Origin: an uncultured Clostridium sp. | GTDB taxonomy: Bacteria > Cyanobacteriota > Vampirovibrionia > Gastranaerophilales > Gastranaerophilaceae | NCBI GenBank assembly: GCA_958449715.1 | Contig: CAUDIU010000099.1 | Coordinates: 1-5,641 of the forward strand | DNA length: 5,641 nucleotides | Reading direction: 5' to 3' | The notes under the pieces: generated by a model | What the model saw: the letters and a program-made list of their open reading frames with translations, nothing else | Told to the model about the DNA's origin: nothing | Database searches by the model: none | Shown here: in pieces, positions 1 through 5,641 of the stretch | Numbering within the stretch: position 1 is the first letter of the stretch | How the letters are laid out: the number at the start of each line of letters is the position of its first letter | Position numbers and translations under genes: made by a program

Positions 1-2444
1 AATGCAGCCATTTGGTTCCAGTATTGTCCGTGTTTATTCAAATCCCACATTTCAACTTTATGTTCAGTTGTTCCTTTATATTTTGGTTGAGGGATTGAAA
101 TTGGTTGTATTTCTGGAGGAGTTATTTCTGGTATTGGAATTTGTACAGGTGCTGGTTCAATTGGTTCAGGTCCTGGTTTACGATCAAGAATTTTTTGTCT
201 TGCCGCAACTTCTGGAGTGCCACCATGGTATTTTACATTTTTCATAGTAAATAGACCTTGAATTGCTCCTGTAATACCTCCTGATATTGCCATTCCAATT
301 GGTACACTCATGTCAAATTTATGTCTTCCACTTGTAGTACCTTTAGCTTCGACTTCGCCTTCGGCAGTTACTGTTCCTTCACCTTGGACTTCGCCTTCAA
401 CGACTACTGTTTTTTCAAATTGAACTTCACCTTTAGCGTTTACAGTTTGTTTATAATATACTTCTCCTTCGACAGGTACTGTACGTTCAAAGTGTACTGT
501 GCCATCAACGCCTACTGTCTTTTTGAAGTATGCTTCACCTGAATAATGTTCAGTTCCACTTGCTTCCCAAGGTTCTATGATATTTGTTTTTGTAGAATCT
601 ACAAGTTCACCGTTTTCCCAGTAATTATTTACTACTGAACTTGTTGTTTCTCCATTTGCATGCCAGTTTACATCGCCTTCATAAGGTGTGTAGCCGTCTA
701 CTGTTACTTCTGTATGATATGGAATATCTTCATCAATTACGACAGCATCTTTGTATTTTGCGTATCCTTCAACTGTTACAGGTTGTTCGTATTGAACTGA
801 GCCACTTACTGTAACATTTTGAGAATATGCTTGTTTGTATTGATAAGCTACATCTTGTGAATATTTAATGATATCAGCATAATCACTATTAACAATTTTT
901 GTACAAGCAAAGCCTTCCATTAAACAACCGCCTGCAAAACCTGCTAATGCACCTTTGAAAGCTTGTTTAGCTACATGTCCAGCTCGCATTAAATTTGTTT
1001 TATCGTATTCTTTATCAAGACCACAAATTTTTGCGCATTTACCTTGGAAGAATCTGTCTTTTTGTTTATCTTTAGCGGTCATATGACCAAGTTTCATTTC
1101 AATGTCAGGGTTTTTTCTTAAAAATTCAGCTCTTGTTTCTGGATTTGCATATTCAGGATATTGTTTAATTAATTCATTTTCATATTCCTGTAATTTTGCG
1201 TGATCCATACCTCGTTTACGGTTTTTGATACTTGTCATGTAATCGGCATTATTATATGGATCTTGTTCATCTGTTGTATCTATTTCATTTTCATTAGAAA
1301 TACCAACAAAGTAATCTTTGAATTTTTGGCTACTGAATTTATAAGATTTTCCATTTTGAGAAAAATCTCCTTTTTCACCTTCTTTAGCTTCTTCACAGAA
1401 TAAATCAGGATTTTCCATTACATAATTTCGCATTTCTTTTGTTAATGCTTTATTATTGTCATCTTCTTTCCAGGTTCCGTCTTTATCCCAGTGAATGACT
1501 CTATTTTTTACTCGTTCTTCTGCTAGTTCTCGATTTAATTTAGCTTCTGCCATGTAATTAATTAAATCTTCTTTATTATTTTCAATATCTTTTATTTCTT
1601 CTTGTTTTGCTTTAACTAATTCTTTAGCAGCTTTTTCTTTTATTTTTGCAGCTTTTTCTGTATCTCCTTTTGCAATTGCTTCTTCATATTTCTTTTGATA
1701 TTCTTCTGTTGTATTAATTGCATGGTTGAGATGTCTGTTTTGAATTAATGAATTAGCCATTCTGCTATATGTGCTGTCTTCAAGTTTTACTGTTTCATCT
1801 AATGCTTCTCGATGAGCAATTAATTTGATTTCAGCAGGGGTCATTTCTTCTTTATTTCTGATATAGTTTTCTTTATGTGTTTCATGGAATGCTTCATTAT
1901 ATTTTAAGCGTGCTAATTCTGCGTTTTTAGGATCTGAGTAATATGCTAATTTTTTATTTAATGCTTGTTTAAATTTTTCTGTTTCTGCTTCTGTTGCAAA
2001 TTCTTTCATATAACGGTCTTTTAACATAATTCGTCCGTCAACTGATTTTGCTCCGTTTTCTAAAGATGCTGCAATTTGTTCTTTTTCTTTAGCATATACA
2101 ACATCTGCAATATCTGTTTTTAAAATTGATGGATCTTTTTTATATAATTCTGTATATTCTTTTTTATATTGTTCAAGTTTTTGTTTTTGCAACATATCAT
2201 TATCAGCAAGAGCAATTTTAGGTTGTTCTGGAGTTTGAATTGCAGTTCTTGCAGCAGCCGATTCTACAGCAAGGCCTTTTACTTCATTATCAGCTTTTAC
2301 TGCTTGGGCATTTCCGATTGGAACATTTGAAGTGTATGTCCCATCTGCATTTTTTGTAAATGTTCCATTTTTTACTAAAGCTTCTAATTGTTCTGGTTTA
2401 ATTTTTGCAATGTACTCATTTGGGACGATTTGATTTGCACACAT
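1..2444 (-). CDS. Large uncharacterised protein with charged helical N-half, 12-residue beta repeats and two glycine-rich hydrophobic segments (3' end missing)
   Basis: I do not recognise the family. The frame is open for 814 codons from the ATG at 2444-2442 to the window edge, with no stop reached. The start is firm: an in-frame TGA lies at 2450-2448 and a good Shine-Dalgarno precedes the ATG. There is no signal peptide or lipobox despite Cys2. Visible architecture: residues 1-80 mixed; 84-130 and about 245-315 Lys/Glu-rich helices, probably coiled coil; 318-480 charged, with Cys350 and a C470-x3-C474 pair; 495-514 a glycine-rich hydrophobic segment; 549-584 and 637-706 tandem 12-residue beta-type repeats, with a non-repeat insert containing several Trp between them; 714-733 a second glycine-rich hydrophobic segment; 757-787 a proline-rich linker; then a Trp-containing stretch (W800, W809) at the edge. 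The two glycine-rich segments could insert in or pack against a membrane, which is inference. It could be an envelope-associated structural protein, an effector or a phage-like protein; nothing here decides. Confidence 0.85.
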   Translation of the reverse strand, partial: MCANQIVPNEYIAKIKPEQLEALVKNGTFTKNADGTYTSNVPIGNAQAVKADNEVKGLAVESAAARTAIQTPEQPKIALADNDMLQKQKLEQYKKEYTELYKKDPSILKTDIADVVYAKEKEQIAASLENGAKSVDGRIMLKDRYMKEFATEAETEKFKQALNKKLAYYSDPKNAELARLKYNEAFHETHKENYIRNKEEMTPAEIKLIAHREALDETVKLEDSTYSRMANSLIQNRHLNHAINTTEEYQKKYEEAIAKGDTEKAAKIKEKAAKELVKAKQEEIKDIENNKEDLINYMAEAKLNRELAEERVKNRVIHWDKDGTWKEDDNNKALTKEMRNYVMENPDLFCEEAKEGEKGDFSQNGKSYKFSSQKFKDYFVGISNENEIDTTDEQDPYNNADYMTSIKNRKRGMDHAKLQEYENELIKQYPEYANPETRAEFLRKNPDIEMKLGHMTAKDKQKDRFFQGKCAKICGLDKEYDKTNLMRAGHVAKQAFKGALAGFAGGCLMEGFACTKIVNSDYADIIKYSQDVAYQYKQAYSQNVTVSGSVQYEQPVTVEGYAKYKDAVVIDEDIPYHTEVTVDGYTPYEGDVNWHANGETTSSVVNNYWENGELVDSTKTNIIEPWEASGTEHYSGEAYFKKTVGVDGTVHFERTVPVEGEVYYKQTVNAKGEVQFEKTVVVEGEVQGEGTVTAEGEVEAKGTTSGRHKFDMSVPIGMAISGGITGAIQGLFTMKNVKYHGGTPEVAARQKILDRKPGPEPIEPAPVQIPIPEITPPEIQPISIPQPKYKGTTEHKVEMWDLNKHGQYWNQMAA
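84..176 (-). other. Proline-rich linker in the minus-strand protein
   Basis: Residues 757-787 hold about a dozen prolines, mostly in Pro-x or Pro-x-x spacing with Ile, Glu and Gln, for example PIEPAPVQIPIPEITPPEI. This is typical of an extended, stiff spacer between domains. The residues that follow up to the window edge (KVEMWDLNKHGQYWNQM) look like the start of another folded domain that cannot be identified here. Confidence 0.6.
246..305 (-). other. Glycine-rich hydrophobic segment 2 (possible membrane-inserting helix)
   Basis: Residues 714-733 of the minus-strand protein read VPIGMAISGGITGAIQGLFT, with Gly at 717, 722, 723, 726 and 730 and almost no charge. It directly follows the 12-residue repeat array and precedes the proline-rich linker. 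With segment 1 it brackets the beta-repeat region. Membrane insertion or helix packing is inferred from composition alone. Confidence 0.4.
327..536 (-). repeat. Tandem 36-bp / 12-residue repeat array, main block (about six units)
   Basis: Residues 637-706 of the minus-strand protein fall into units of exactly 12: EAYFKKTVGVDG, TVHFERTVPVEG, EVYYKQTVNAKG, EVQFEKTVVVEG, EVQGEGTVTAEG and a shortened last unit, EVEAKGTTSG. Conserved positions are Val2, Phe/Tyr4, Thr7-Val8 and Gly12, with acidic residues at 1 and 11. The alternating polar/hydrophobic pattern suggests two short beta strands per unit, as in a beta-solenoid or repeated hairpin. The DNA copies have diverged, so this is an established protein repeat and not a fresh duplication. 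Aromatic position 4 is lost in the last two units. Confidence 0.85.
693..800 (-). repeat. Diverged 12-residue repeat array, first block (about three units)
   Basis: Residues 549-584 of the minus-strand protein show the same 12-residue spacing as the main block: SVQYEQPVTVEG, YAKYKDAVVIDE and DIPYHTEVTVDG. The position-4 aromatic (Tyr) and the hydrophobic pair near positions 8-10 are kept, while the terminal Gly is replaced by Glu in the middle unit. About 52 residues (585-636), not a multiple of 12 and rich in Trp, Asn and Thr, separate this block from the better conserved one. The array is probably an older, eroded part of the same repeat domain. Confidence 0.65.
903..962 (-). other. Glycine-rich hydrophobic segment 1 (possible membrane-inserting helix)
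   Basis: Residues about 495-514 of the minus-strand protein read AFKGALAGFAGGCLMEGFAC. Gly at 498, 502, 505, 506 and 511 gives a glycine-zipper-like spacing, and the segment contains Cys507 and Cys514. It sits between the charged helical half and the first beta-repeat block. A single Glu at 510 makes it a poor classical transmembrane helix, so membrane association is inferred only. Confidence 0.4.
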
Positions 2445-2451
2445 AATTCAG

Positions 2452-2457
2452 TCCTTT
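2452..2457 (-). promoter_or_regulatory. Ribosome-binding site of the minus-strand gene
   Basis: Read on the minus strand this is AAAGGA, with 7 bases between it and the ATG at 2444-2442. The in-frame TGA at 2450-2448 lies between the site and the start, so translation cannot begin further upstream. Confidence 0.85.
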
Positions 2458-2507
2458 CTTTCAATCTTCACTCTATTTATTATTCATAAGCATGAAAATT
2501 GAGATAT

Positions 2508-2513
2508 TTTATA
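2508..2513 (-). promoter_or_regulatory. Candidate -10 box for the minus-strand gene
   Basis: Read on the minus strand this is TATAAA (within TATAAAAT), about 64 bases upstream of the ATG, which would give a leader of roughly 55 bases. No convincing -35 box lies 16-18 bases further upstream. In DNA this AT-rich such hexamers occur by chance, so the call is tentative. Confidence 0.25.
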
Positions 2514-2526
2514 CTTCTCTATGTCC

Positions 2527-2580
2527 ATGTAAAAACATTTTATAACCTCAAATTGCGCAGAATCAGCAAAATTTTTACAT
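2527..2580. repeat. 9-bp perfect inverted repeat ATGTAAAAA / TTTTTACAT
   Basis: The arms are 2527-2535 and 2572-2580, separated by 36 bases that include the GC-containing patch. It lies upstream of the minus-strand gene. It could be a pair of operator half-sites or the base of an RNA stem if transcription starts upstream of it. The spacing and AT content also allow chance. Confidence 0.4.
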
Positions 2581-2652
2581 TAATTTTTAAAACCCTTGAT
2601 ATTAGTGAATTTCCGGCGTTATATTCCCTTAACAATTCTTAATATTTGTATC

Positions 2653-2674
2653 TATATATTATATATAATATATA
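2653..2674. promoter_or_regulatory. 22-bp perfect AT palindrome with a TATAAT on each strand
   Basis: The 22 bases are identical to their reverse complement, and symmetry ends at 2652/2675. A consensus TATAAT falls at 2664-2669 on the plus strand and at 2658-2663 on the minus strand, so the site could serve as back-to-back -10 boxes, a regulator site or an easily melted element between the divergent genes. No good -35 is visible for either direction, so promoter function is inferred only. Confidence 0.4.
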
Positions 2675-2767
2675 TACTAAGTTGAAAAAGATATATAAAA
2701 ATAAAATAAAATATTAACTTTTGTAAAAAAGGTATAGAAAACAGTAAAGTTTGAAATAAAAAAAACG

Positions 2768-2788
2768 TTTATATACATGTAATATAAA
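2768..2788 (+). repeat. Small AT-only inverted repeat upstream of the adhesin gene
   Basis: Arms TTTATAT (2768-2774) and ATATAAA (2782-2788) pair perfectly over 7 bp around a 7-base spacer. It ends about 30 bases before the start codon. Pairing is all A-U and would be weak in RNA. A TATACA hexamer at 2772-2777 also makes it a possible -10 region. Confidence 0.25.
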
Positions 2789-2809
2789 GTGTTTACGTGC
2801 AAAAAAATC

Positions 2810-2813
2810 GAGG
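2810..2813 (+). promoter_or_regulatory. Ribosome-binding site of the adhesin gene; spacing favours the second ATG
   Basis: GAGG lies 4 bases before the ATG at 2818 and 7 bases before the adjacent in-frame ATG at 2821. The 7-base spacing is the usual one and matches that of the divergent gene, so translation may actually begin at 2821. An in-frame TAA at 2785-2787 rules out a longer product starting at ATG. Confidence 0.75.
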
Positions 2814-2817
2814 TCTA

Positions 2818-5641
2818 ATGATGAAAAGACAGGGAATAAATAGAAAAAGATTGATAGCATTTGCATTAAGTTTTTTATTAGTAATGCAACAATCATTAGC
2901 ATACCAAGTATTAGCACAATCAACAATTACTGATGGTGCTGGTAATGCTATTGGACAAAAGCCTGGTGGTGGTTATGAATTTAGACCAGATGCCGTAAAT
3001 GGAGATGTTGGTTTTAAACAATTCCAAGATTTCATACTTGGCAAAGGTGATGTTGCTAACTTTATATATCAATGGATGCAAAAAACAGGTCAAATTAACC
3101 CTGATGGTACTATTCAATGGGATACAAAACAAGGTGATATTAATACATTTATTAACCTTGTAGATGGTCAGGTTAATATTAATGGTATTGTTAACGCTTT
3201 ACAATCTGTCGGAGGTGGATTAAAAAATGATGGAAACCTTGTTTTCATTTCTCCACAAGGTATGGTTGTTGGCGCTTCAGGTGTATTAAATGTTGGAAGT
3301 TTATCTGTTATAACTCCAAATCAAAGTGGTTATGATACTTTAAAATCAACATTAAATTTACCTGCTGCTCAATATATTCCAGAAGAAGCTACAGTTGTAA
3401 AAGTTGATCCGGATGATCCAAGCACTTGGACAATGGAAATTAATAAATATAGTGATTATAAAACTAATGTTCAAAATGTAAGTACAACATTGGACTTAAG
3501 TTCAATAACACCAGGAAATGAATCCGGTAATGTAATTAATATTGACGGAGCTGTTATTGCAAGAGGTAATGTTGAACTAAAAGGTGGCAACGTTGCTATT
3601 GGTAATGGTGGATTATTGGTTGCTGGTGTTGGCGGTAATACTGATGTTTTAAAAACTGAAGATGCAGCAAAAACATTATTTGATAATCTTGTAGCTACTG
3701 ATAATATGACATCAGGTAATGCTTTTGCAAGTTCTAACGGTAAAATAACTATTGTTTCTAAAACAGGTACATCAATTGCAGATGGTGGAATTGTAAGAAA
3801 CTATGGTAATGGTGATATTACAATTACAAATAGTGGTAATAACGGAATAAAAATTGCCGGTGAATTATCAAATCCAAACGGAACAACTAATATTACAAAT
3901 AATGCAGGCGGATTACTTGTTGCATCTACAGGTGTTATTAAATCAGGTGCTCAAGGTAATAATGGTAATTCAAATCTGTTAGTTTATAACGATGGTAATG
4001 GCGGTATTGATATTCAAGGTAAAGTTAATATTAATCATGGAAATAAAACTAATACTGTCCAATTTACTAACAAAAATTCAAATATGACATTAGGTCATAC
4101 AAGTAATAAAGATAATATTTCTTCAAATGCAGATGTAAATATTGATATTACAAATGGAAATTTATTAAATAATGGGGTAACTCACAATTTAATTGCAACT
4201 ACAAATGGTGCTAATTTAAACTTAGATGTTACAAATGGTGCAATTGGTGAAGAAGTTGGCCCTAACGATGGTGTTTATACAGGAATTGGCACCAATGCAA
4301 GAGATTTGTCTAAATCAGTTAATGTTTCAATTGATGGTAAAATTAAAGCTACAAGTACAAAAGGTACTAATGAATCATTAATTAATTTAGCAAGTTTAGA
4401 TAAAAATATGAATGTTGATCAGATTAAAGCTGATGGTCGAGTAATTTTATTAGCAGATGATTCAACTAATAAAGGTCAAACTCCATATGATATTGTAAAT
4501 GCTTCATCTGATCCAAGTAAACCAAATGTTGAAGGTGCTGGTATTTCAATTATTGCAAGTGGCAATATTGGAGAAGACGGTAATGCTTTAACATTTAGAC
4601 AAAATAACGGAAGTTATGGCTCTGTAGATGATCAATTAAACCATACTGATGATGCAAAATATGGCGTTGATATGCTTGCTATAAAAGATATTAACGTAAA
4701 AGGTATGGATGCCGATAATGGTGATAAATTAGAAACTAATGTTGGTGGATTAATTTCACGTGAAGGTTCTATTAATGCTGAATTTTCAGGAGATACATTT
4801 ATTCGTGAAACTACTGCGAAAAATGAAATTAATTTAACTACTCGCGGTAAAAATATGTATATTGAAAATTTAGGTGAAGTACCAACATATCCTCAAGATT
4901 ATTATGGACCAAATGAAAATATTCACCCTGATAAAGTAAAAATTACAGCTTTAGATTTAGGAACATCTTGGGATAATCCTGATGATCATAGTAACGCTGC
5001 AGATTCTACAATCATAATAAAAAATGGTACAATTGAGGGTCAAGGTCAAGGCAGACCTGCTCATGAACAAGATTTAACACTTGTTGCAGATAATGCATAT
5101 GCTGGTGGATACCATTTCCATATGGGTAAAGATAGAGGTGTTAAATCAGATGATCCATTAAGATTTAATCTATCATATTATGAAGAAGATGCAAGAACAA
5201 ATAAAATGACAACACCTGAAGGTGAAACAGTTTCAATAAGAGCTAAAGCTGTAAGACCTGATGATGTTACAGCAATAGGTCAAGATGAAGCTGATCGTAA
5301 TTACTATTATGGTGGAAGTTCTCAAGGCGGAGATGAAGGCTATGATGGCGTAAAAGATGATAATGGTGATTATGTAGATAATCCAAATGGTGATCAACAA
5401 GGTGATGAAAATGATGATGATAACTTAGTTGTTCCAAAAGATGATGAAGAAATTATTGATACTGATGCTGATTCTGATACAGATGTAGATACAGATACTG
5501 ATACCGACATAGATACTGATATCGACACAGATACAGATACCGATACAGATGTAGATACAGATACTGACACAGATACTGATATTGATACTGATACTGATGT
5601 AGACACAGATACTGATACAGATACTGATGTGGACACTGATA
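2818..5641 (+). CDS. Secreted filamentous adhesin, LktA/haemagglutinin-like TPS family, with (Asp-X)n tail (3' end missing)
   Basis: The frame is open for 941 codons and no stop is reached. Residues 2-33 form a signal peptide: a basic start (MKRQGINRKR), a hydrophobic core (LIAFALSFLLV) and likely cleavage after SLA (28) or VLA (33). Residues about 60-170 match a two-partner-secretion/haemagglutination-activity domain. INTFINLVDGQVNINGIVNA followed by GNLVFISPQGMVVG and VLNVGSLSVITP keeps the order and spacing seen in Fusobacterium leukotoxin LktA (recalled, not searched), with SPQGM in place of the classical NPNGI. Residues about 235-560 are rich in Gly, Asn, Ile, Val and Thr in short strand-turn units, as expected for a right-handed beta-helix. 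Residues 560-830 are less regular; 835-880 are Gly/Asp-rich, then Asp alternates with another residue to the edge. No cysteine occurs in the 941 residues, which fits a surface-exported protein. The family is exported through an outer-membrane TpsB pore or an equivalent; none is visible here. Likely role: attachment to host cells or to other bacteria. Toxicity should not be assumed from the family name. Confidence 0.88.
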   Translation, partial: MMKRQGINRKRLIAFALSFLLVMQQSLAYQVLAQSTITDGAGNAIGQKPGGGYEFRPDAVNGDVGFKQFQDFILGKGDVANFIYQWMQKTGQINPDGTIQWDTKQGDINTFINLVDGQVNINGIVNALQSVGGGLKNDGNLVFISPQGMVVGASGVLNVGSLSVITPNQSGYDTLKSTLNLPAAQYIPEEATVVKVDPDDPSTWTMEINKYSDYKTNVQNVSTTLDLSSITPGNESGNVINIDGAVIARGNVELKGGNVAIGNGGLLVAGVGGNTDVLKTEDAAKTLFDNLVATDNMTSGNAFASSNGKITIVSKTGTSIADGGIVRNYGNGDITITNSGNNGIKIAGELSNPNGTTNITNNAGGLLVASTGVIKSGAQGNNGNSNLLVYNDGNGGIDIQGKVNINHGNKTNTVQFTNKNSNMTLGHTSNKDNISSNADVNIDITNGNLLNNGVTHNLIATTNGANLNLDVTNGAIGEEVGPNDGVYTGIGTNARDLSKSVNVSIDGKIKATSTKGTNESLINLASLDKNMNVDQIKADGRVILLADDSTNKGQTPYDIVNASSDPSKPNVEGAGISIIASGNIGEDGNALTFRQNNGSYGSVDDQLNHTDDAKYGVDMLAIKDINVKGMDADNGDKLETNVGGLISREGSINAEFSGDTFIRETTAKNEINLTTRGKNMYIENLGEVPTYPQDYYGPNENIHPDKVKITALDLGTSWDNPDDHSNAADSTIIIKNGTIEGQGQGRPAHEQDLTLVADNAYAGGYHFHMGKDRGVKSDDPLRFNLSYYEEDARTNKMTTPEGETVSIRAKAVRPDDVTAIGQDEADRNYYYGGSSQGGDEGYDGVKDDNGDYVDNPNGDQQGDENDDDNLVVPKDDEEIIDTDADSDTDVDTDTDTDIDTDIDTDTDTDTDVDTDTDTDTDIDTDTDVDTDTDTDTDVDTD
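3136..3318 (+). other. TPS / haemagglutination-activity core
   Basis: Residues 107-167 of the adhesin hold the most diagnostic part of the TPS domain, the segment that family members use to dock on the TpsB transporter and nucleate the beta-helix. Key residues are N112-L113 through V120 and N122-G123-I124, then N140-L141-V142-F143, S145-P146-Q147-G148-M149, V152, and V156 to V164 with G160-S161-L162. The glycine at 148 and the hydrophobic periodicity are preserved. Confidence 0.8.
5458..5641 (+). repeat. Hexanucleotide (Asp-X)n repeat encoding an acidic tail
   Basis: From Asp881 to Asp941 every odd residue is Asp. The alternate positions are Thr in 21 of 30 cases, with one Ala and one Ser near the start and Val or Ile at 890, 898, 902, 912, 922, 928 and 938. 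The later part resolves into 10-residue units of [V/I]DTDTDTDTD (902-911, 912-921, 928-937) with a 6-residue unit at 922-927. Asp is mostly GAT with five GAC, and Thr uses ACA, ACT and ACC, so the DNA is an imperfect 6-bp repeat. The array continues past the window, so its length is unknown. It probably forms an extended, highly negative stalk. Confidence 0.9.

Larger units (their letters stand above)
2445..2817. other. Divergent intergenic control region
   Basis: These 373 bases between the two start codons contain no supported gene. They are very AT-rich, with only short GC-containing islands (around 2554-2560 and 2613-2619). Besides the two Shine-Dalgarno sites they hold a 22-bp perfect palindrome, a 9-bp inverted repeat on the side of the minus-strand gene, a 7-bp hairpin just before the adhesin gene, and several -10-like hexamers on both strands. 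Both promoters must lie here unless transcription reads in from outside. I see no terminator-like hairpin with a U-tract and no riboswitch I can name. Confidence 0.75.

Noticed and set aside
1..12. Minus-strand Cys2 considered as part of a lipoprotein signal
   Set aside because: There is no hydrophobic stretch before the Cys; the protein simply starts Met-Cys-Ala-Asn.
2..542. Two plus-strand open frames (2-247 and 321-542)
   Set aside because: They lie antisense to the long minus-strand frame. Their Phe/Cys/Tyr-rich low-complexity products and lack of ribosome-binding sites mark them as shadows of the repeat-encoding DNA.
1200..1403. Plus-strand open frame with a hydrophobic Ile/Phe-rich product
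   Set aside because: It is antisense to the charged helical region of the minus-strand gene, where Lys/Glu codons read backwards give Phe/Leu/Ile. No independent evidence supports it.
2682..2756. TTGAAA/TTGTAA -35-like hexamers (2682, 2721, 2751) for an adhesin promoter
   Set aside because: None has a good -10 hexamer at 16-18 bases. The nearest pairings need spacers of 15, 18 or 19 with weak -10 matches, so choosing one would be guesswork in DNA this AT-rich.
2714..3132. Two minus-strand open frames (2714-2926 and 2920-3132)
   Set aside because: Both overlap the signal-peptide and TPS-coding part of the adhesin or the AT-rich intergenic DNA, and neither has a Shine-Dalgarno or a recognisable product.
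5394..5636. Minus-strand open frame encoding a Ser-Val/Ser-Thr repeat protein
   Set aside because: It is the antisense reading of the (Asp-X)n hexanucleotide repeat. GAT/ACA repeats read backwards give Ser/Val/Ile codons without stops, and the frame has no ribosome-binding site.
5458..5641. The repeat considered as a CRISPR array or satellite
   Set aside because: The unit is 6 bp, in frame with the adhesin and has no spacers, so it is a coding repeat.

Overview
The window is AT-rich bacterial DNA with two large, divergently transcribed genes. Both run off the window, one at each end, and a 373-base intergenic region (2445-2817) separates them. There are no RNA genes, transposases, CRISPR arrays or tRNAs. 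Every other open frame I checked is a low-complexity or antisense shadow of the two large genes or of the intergenic DNA.

Region 1-2444 (minus strand) is the first 814 residues of a large protein I do not recognise, and its 3' end is missing. It has no signal peptide. Its first ~480 residues are highly charged, mostly helical and partly coiled-coil. Then come a glycine-rich hydrophobic segment, a beta-type region built from a 12-residue tandem repeat (consensus roughly E-V-x-[FY]-x-x-T-V-x-V-E-G), a second glycine-rich hydrophobic segment and a proline-rich linker. Region 2445-2817 holds the ribosome-binding sites of both genes, a perfect 22-bp AT palindrome with a TATAAT on each strand, and two further inverted repeats. 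Region 2818-5641 (plus strand) is the first 941 residues of a secreted filamentous adhesin. It has a signal peptide, a two-partner-secretion (TPS/haemagglutination-activity) domain closest in style to Fusobacterium leukotoxin LktA, a long beta-helix-like body, and an acidic tail in which every second residue is aspartate. The tail continues past the window edge.

Organism (inference): a Gram-negative-type, low-GC bacterium. LktA-style adhesins are familiar to me from Fusobacterium and from gut Gastranaerophilales (Melainabacteria/Vampirovibrionia). The leader and the aspartate-rich tail make a Gastranaerophilales-like gut organism my preferred guess, at moderate confidence only. Nothing in the sequence shows that the two genes work together. 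They share only an intergenic control region. The adhesin should be exported to the cell surface, whereas the minus-strand product has no export signal and carries cysteines that the adhesin lacks entirely. The best candidates for something undescribed are the repeat-bearing minus-strand protein and the (Asp-X)n tail of the adhesin.
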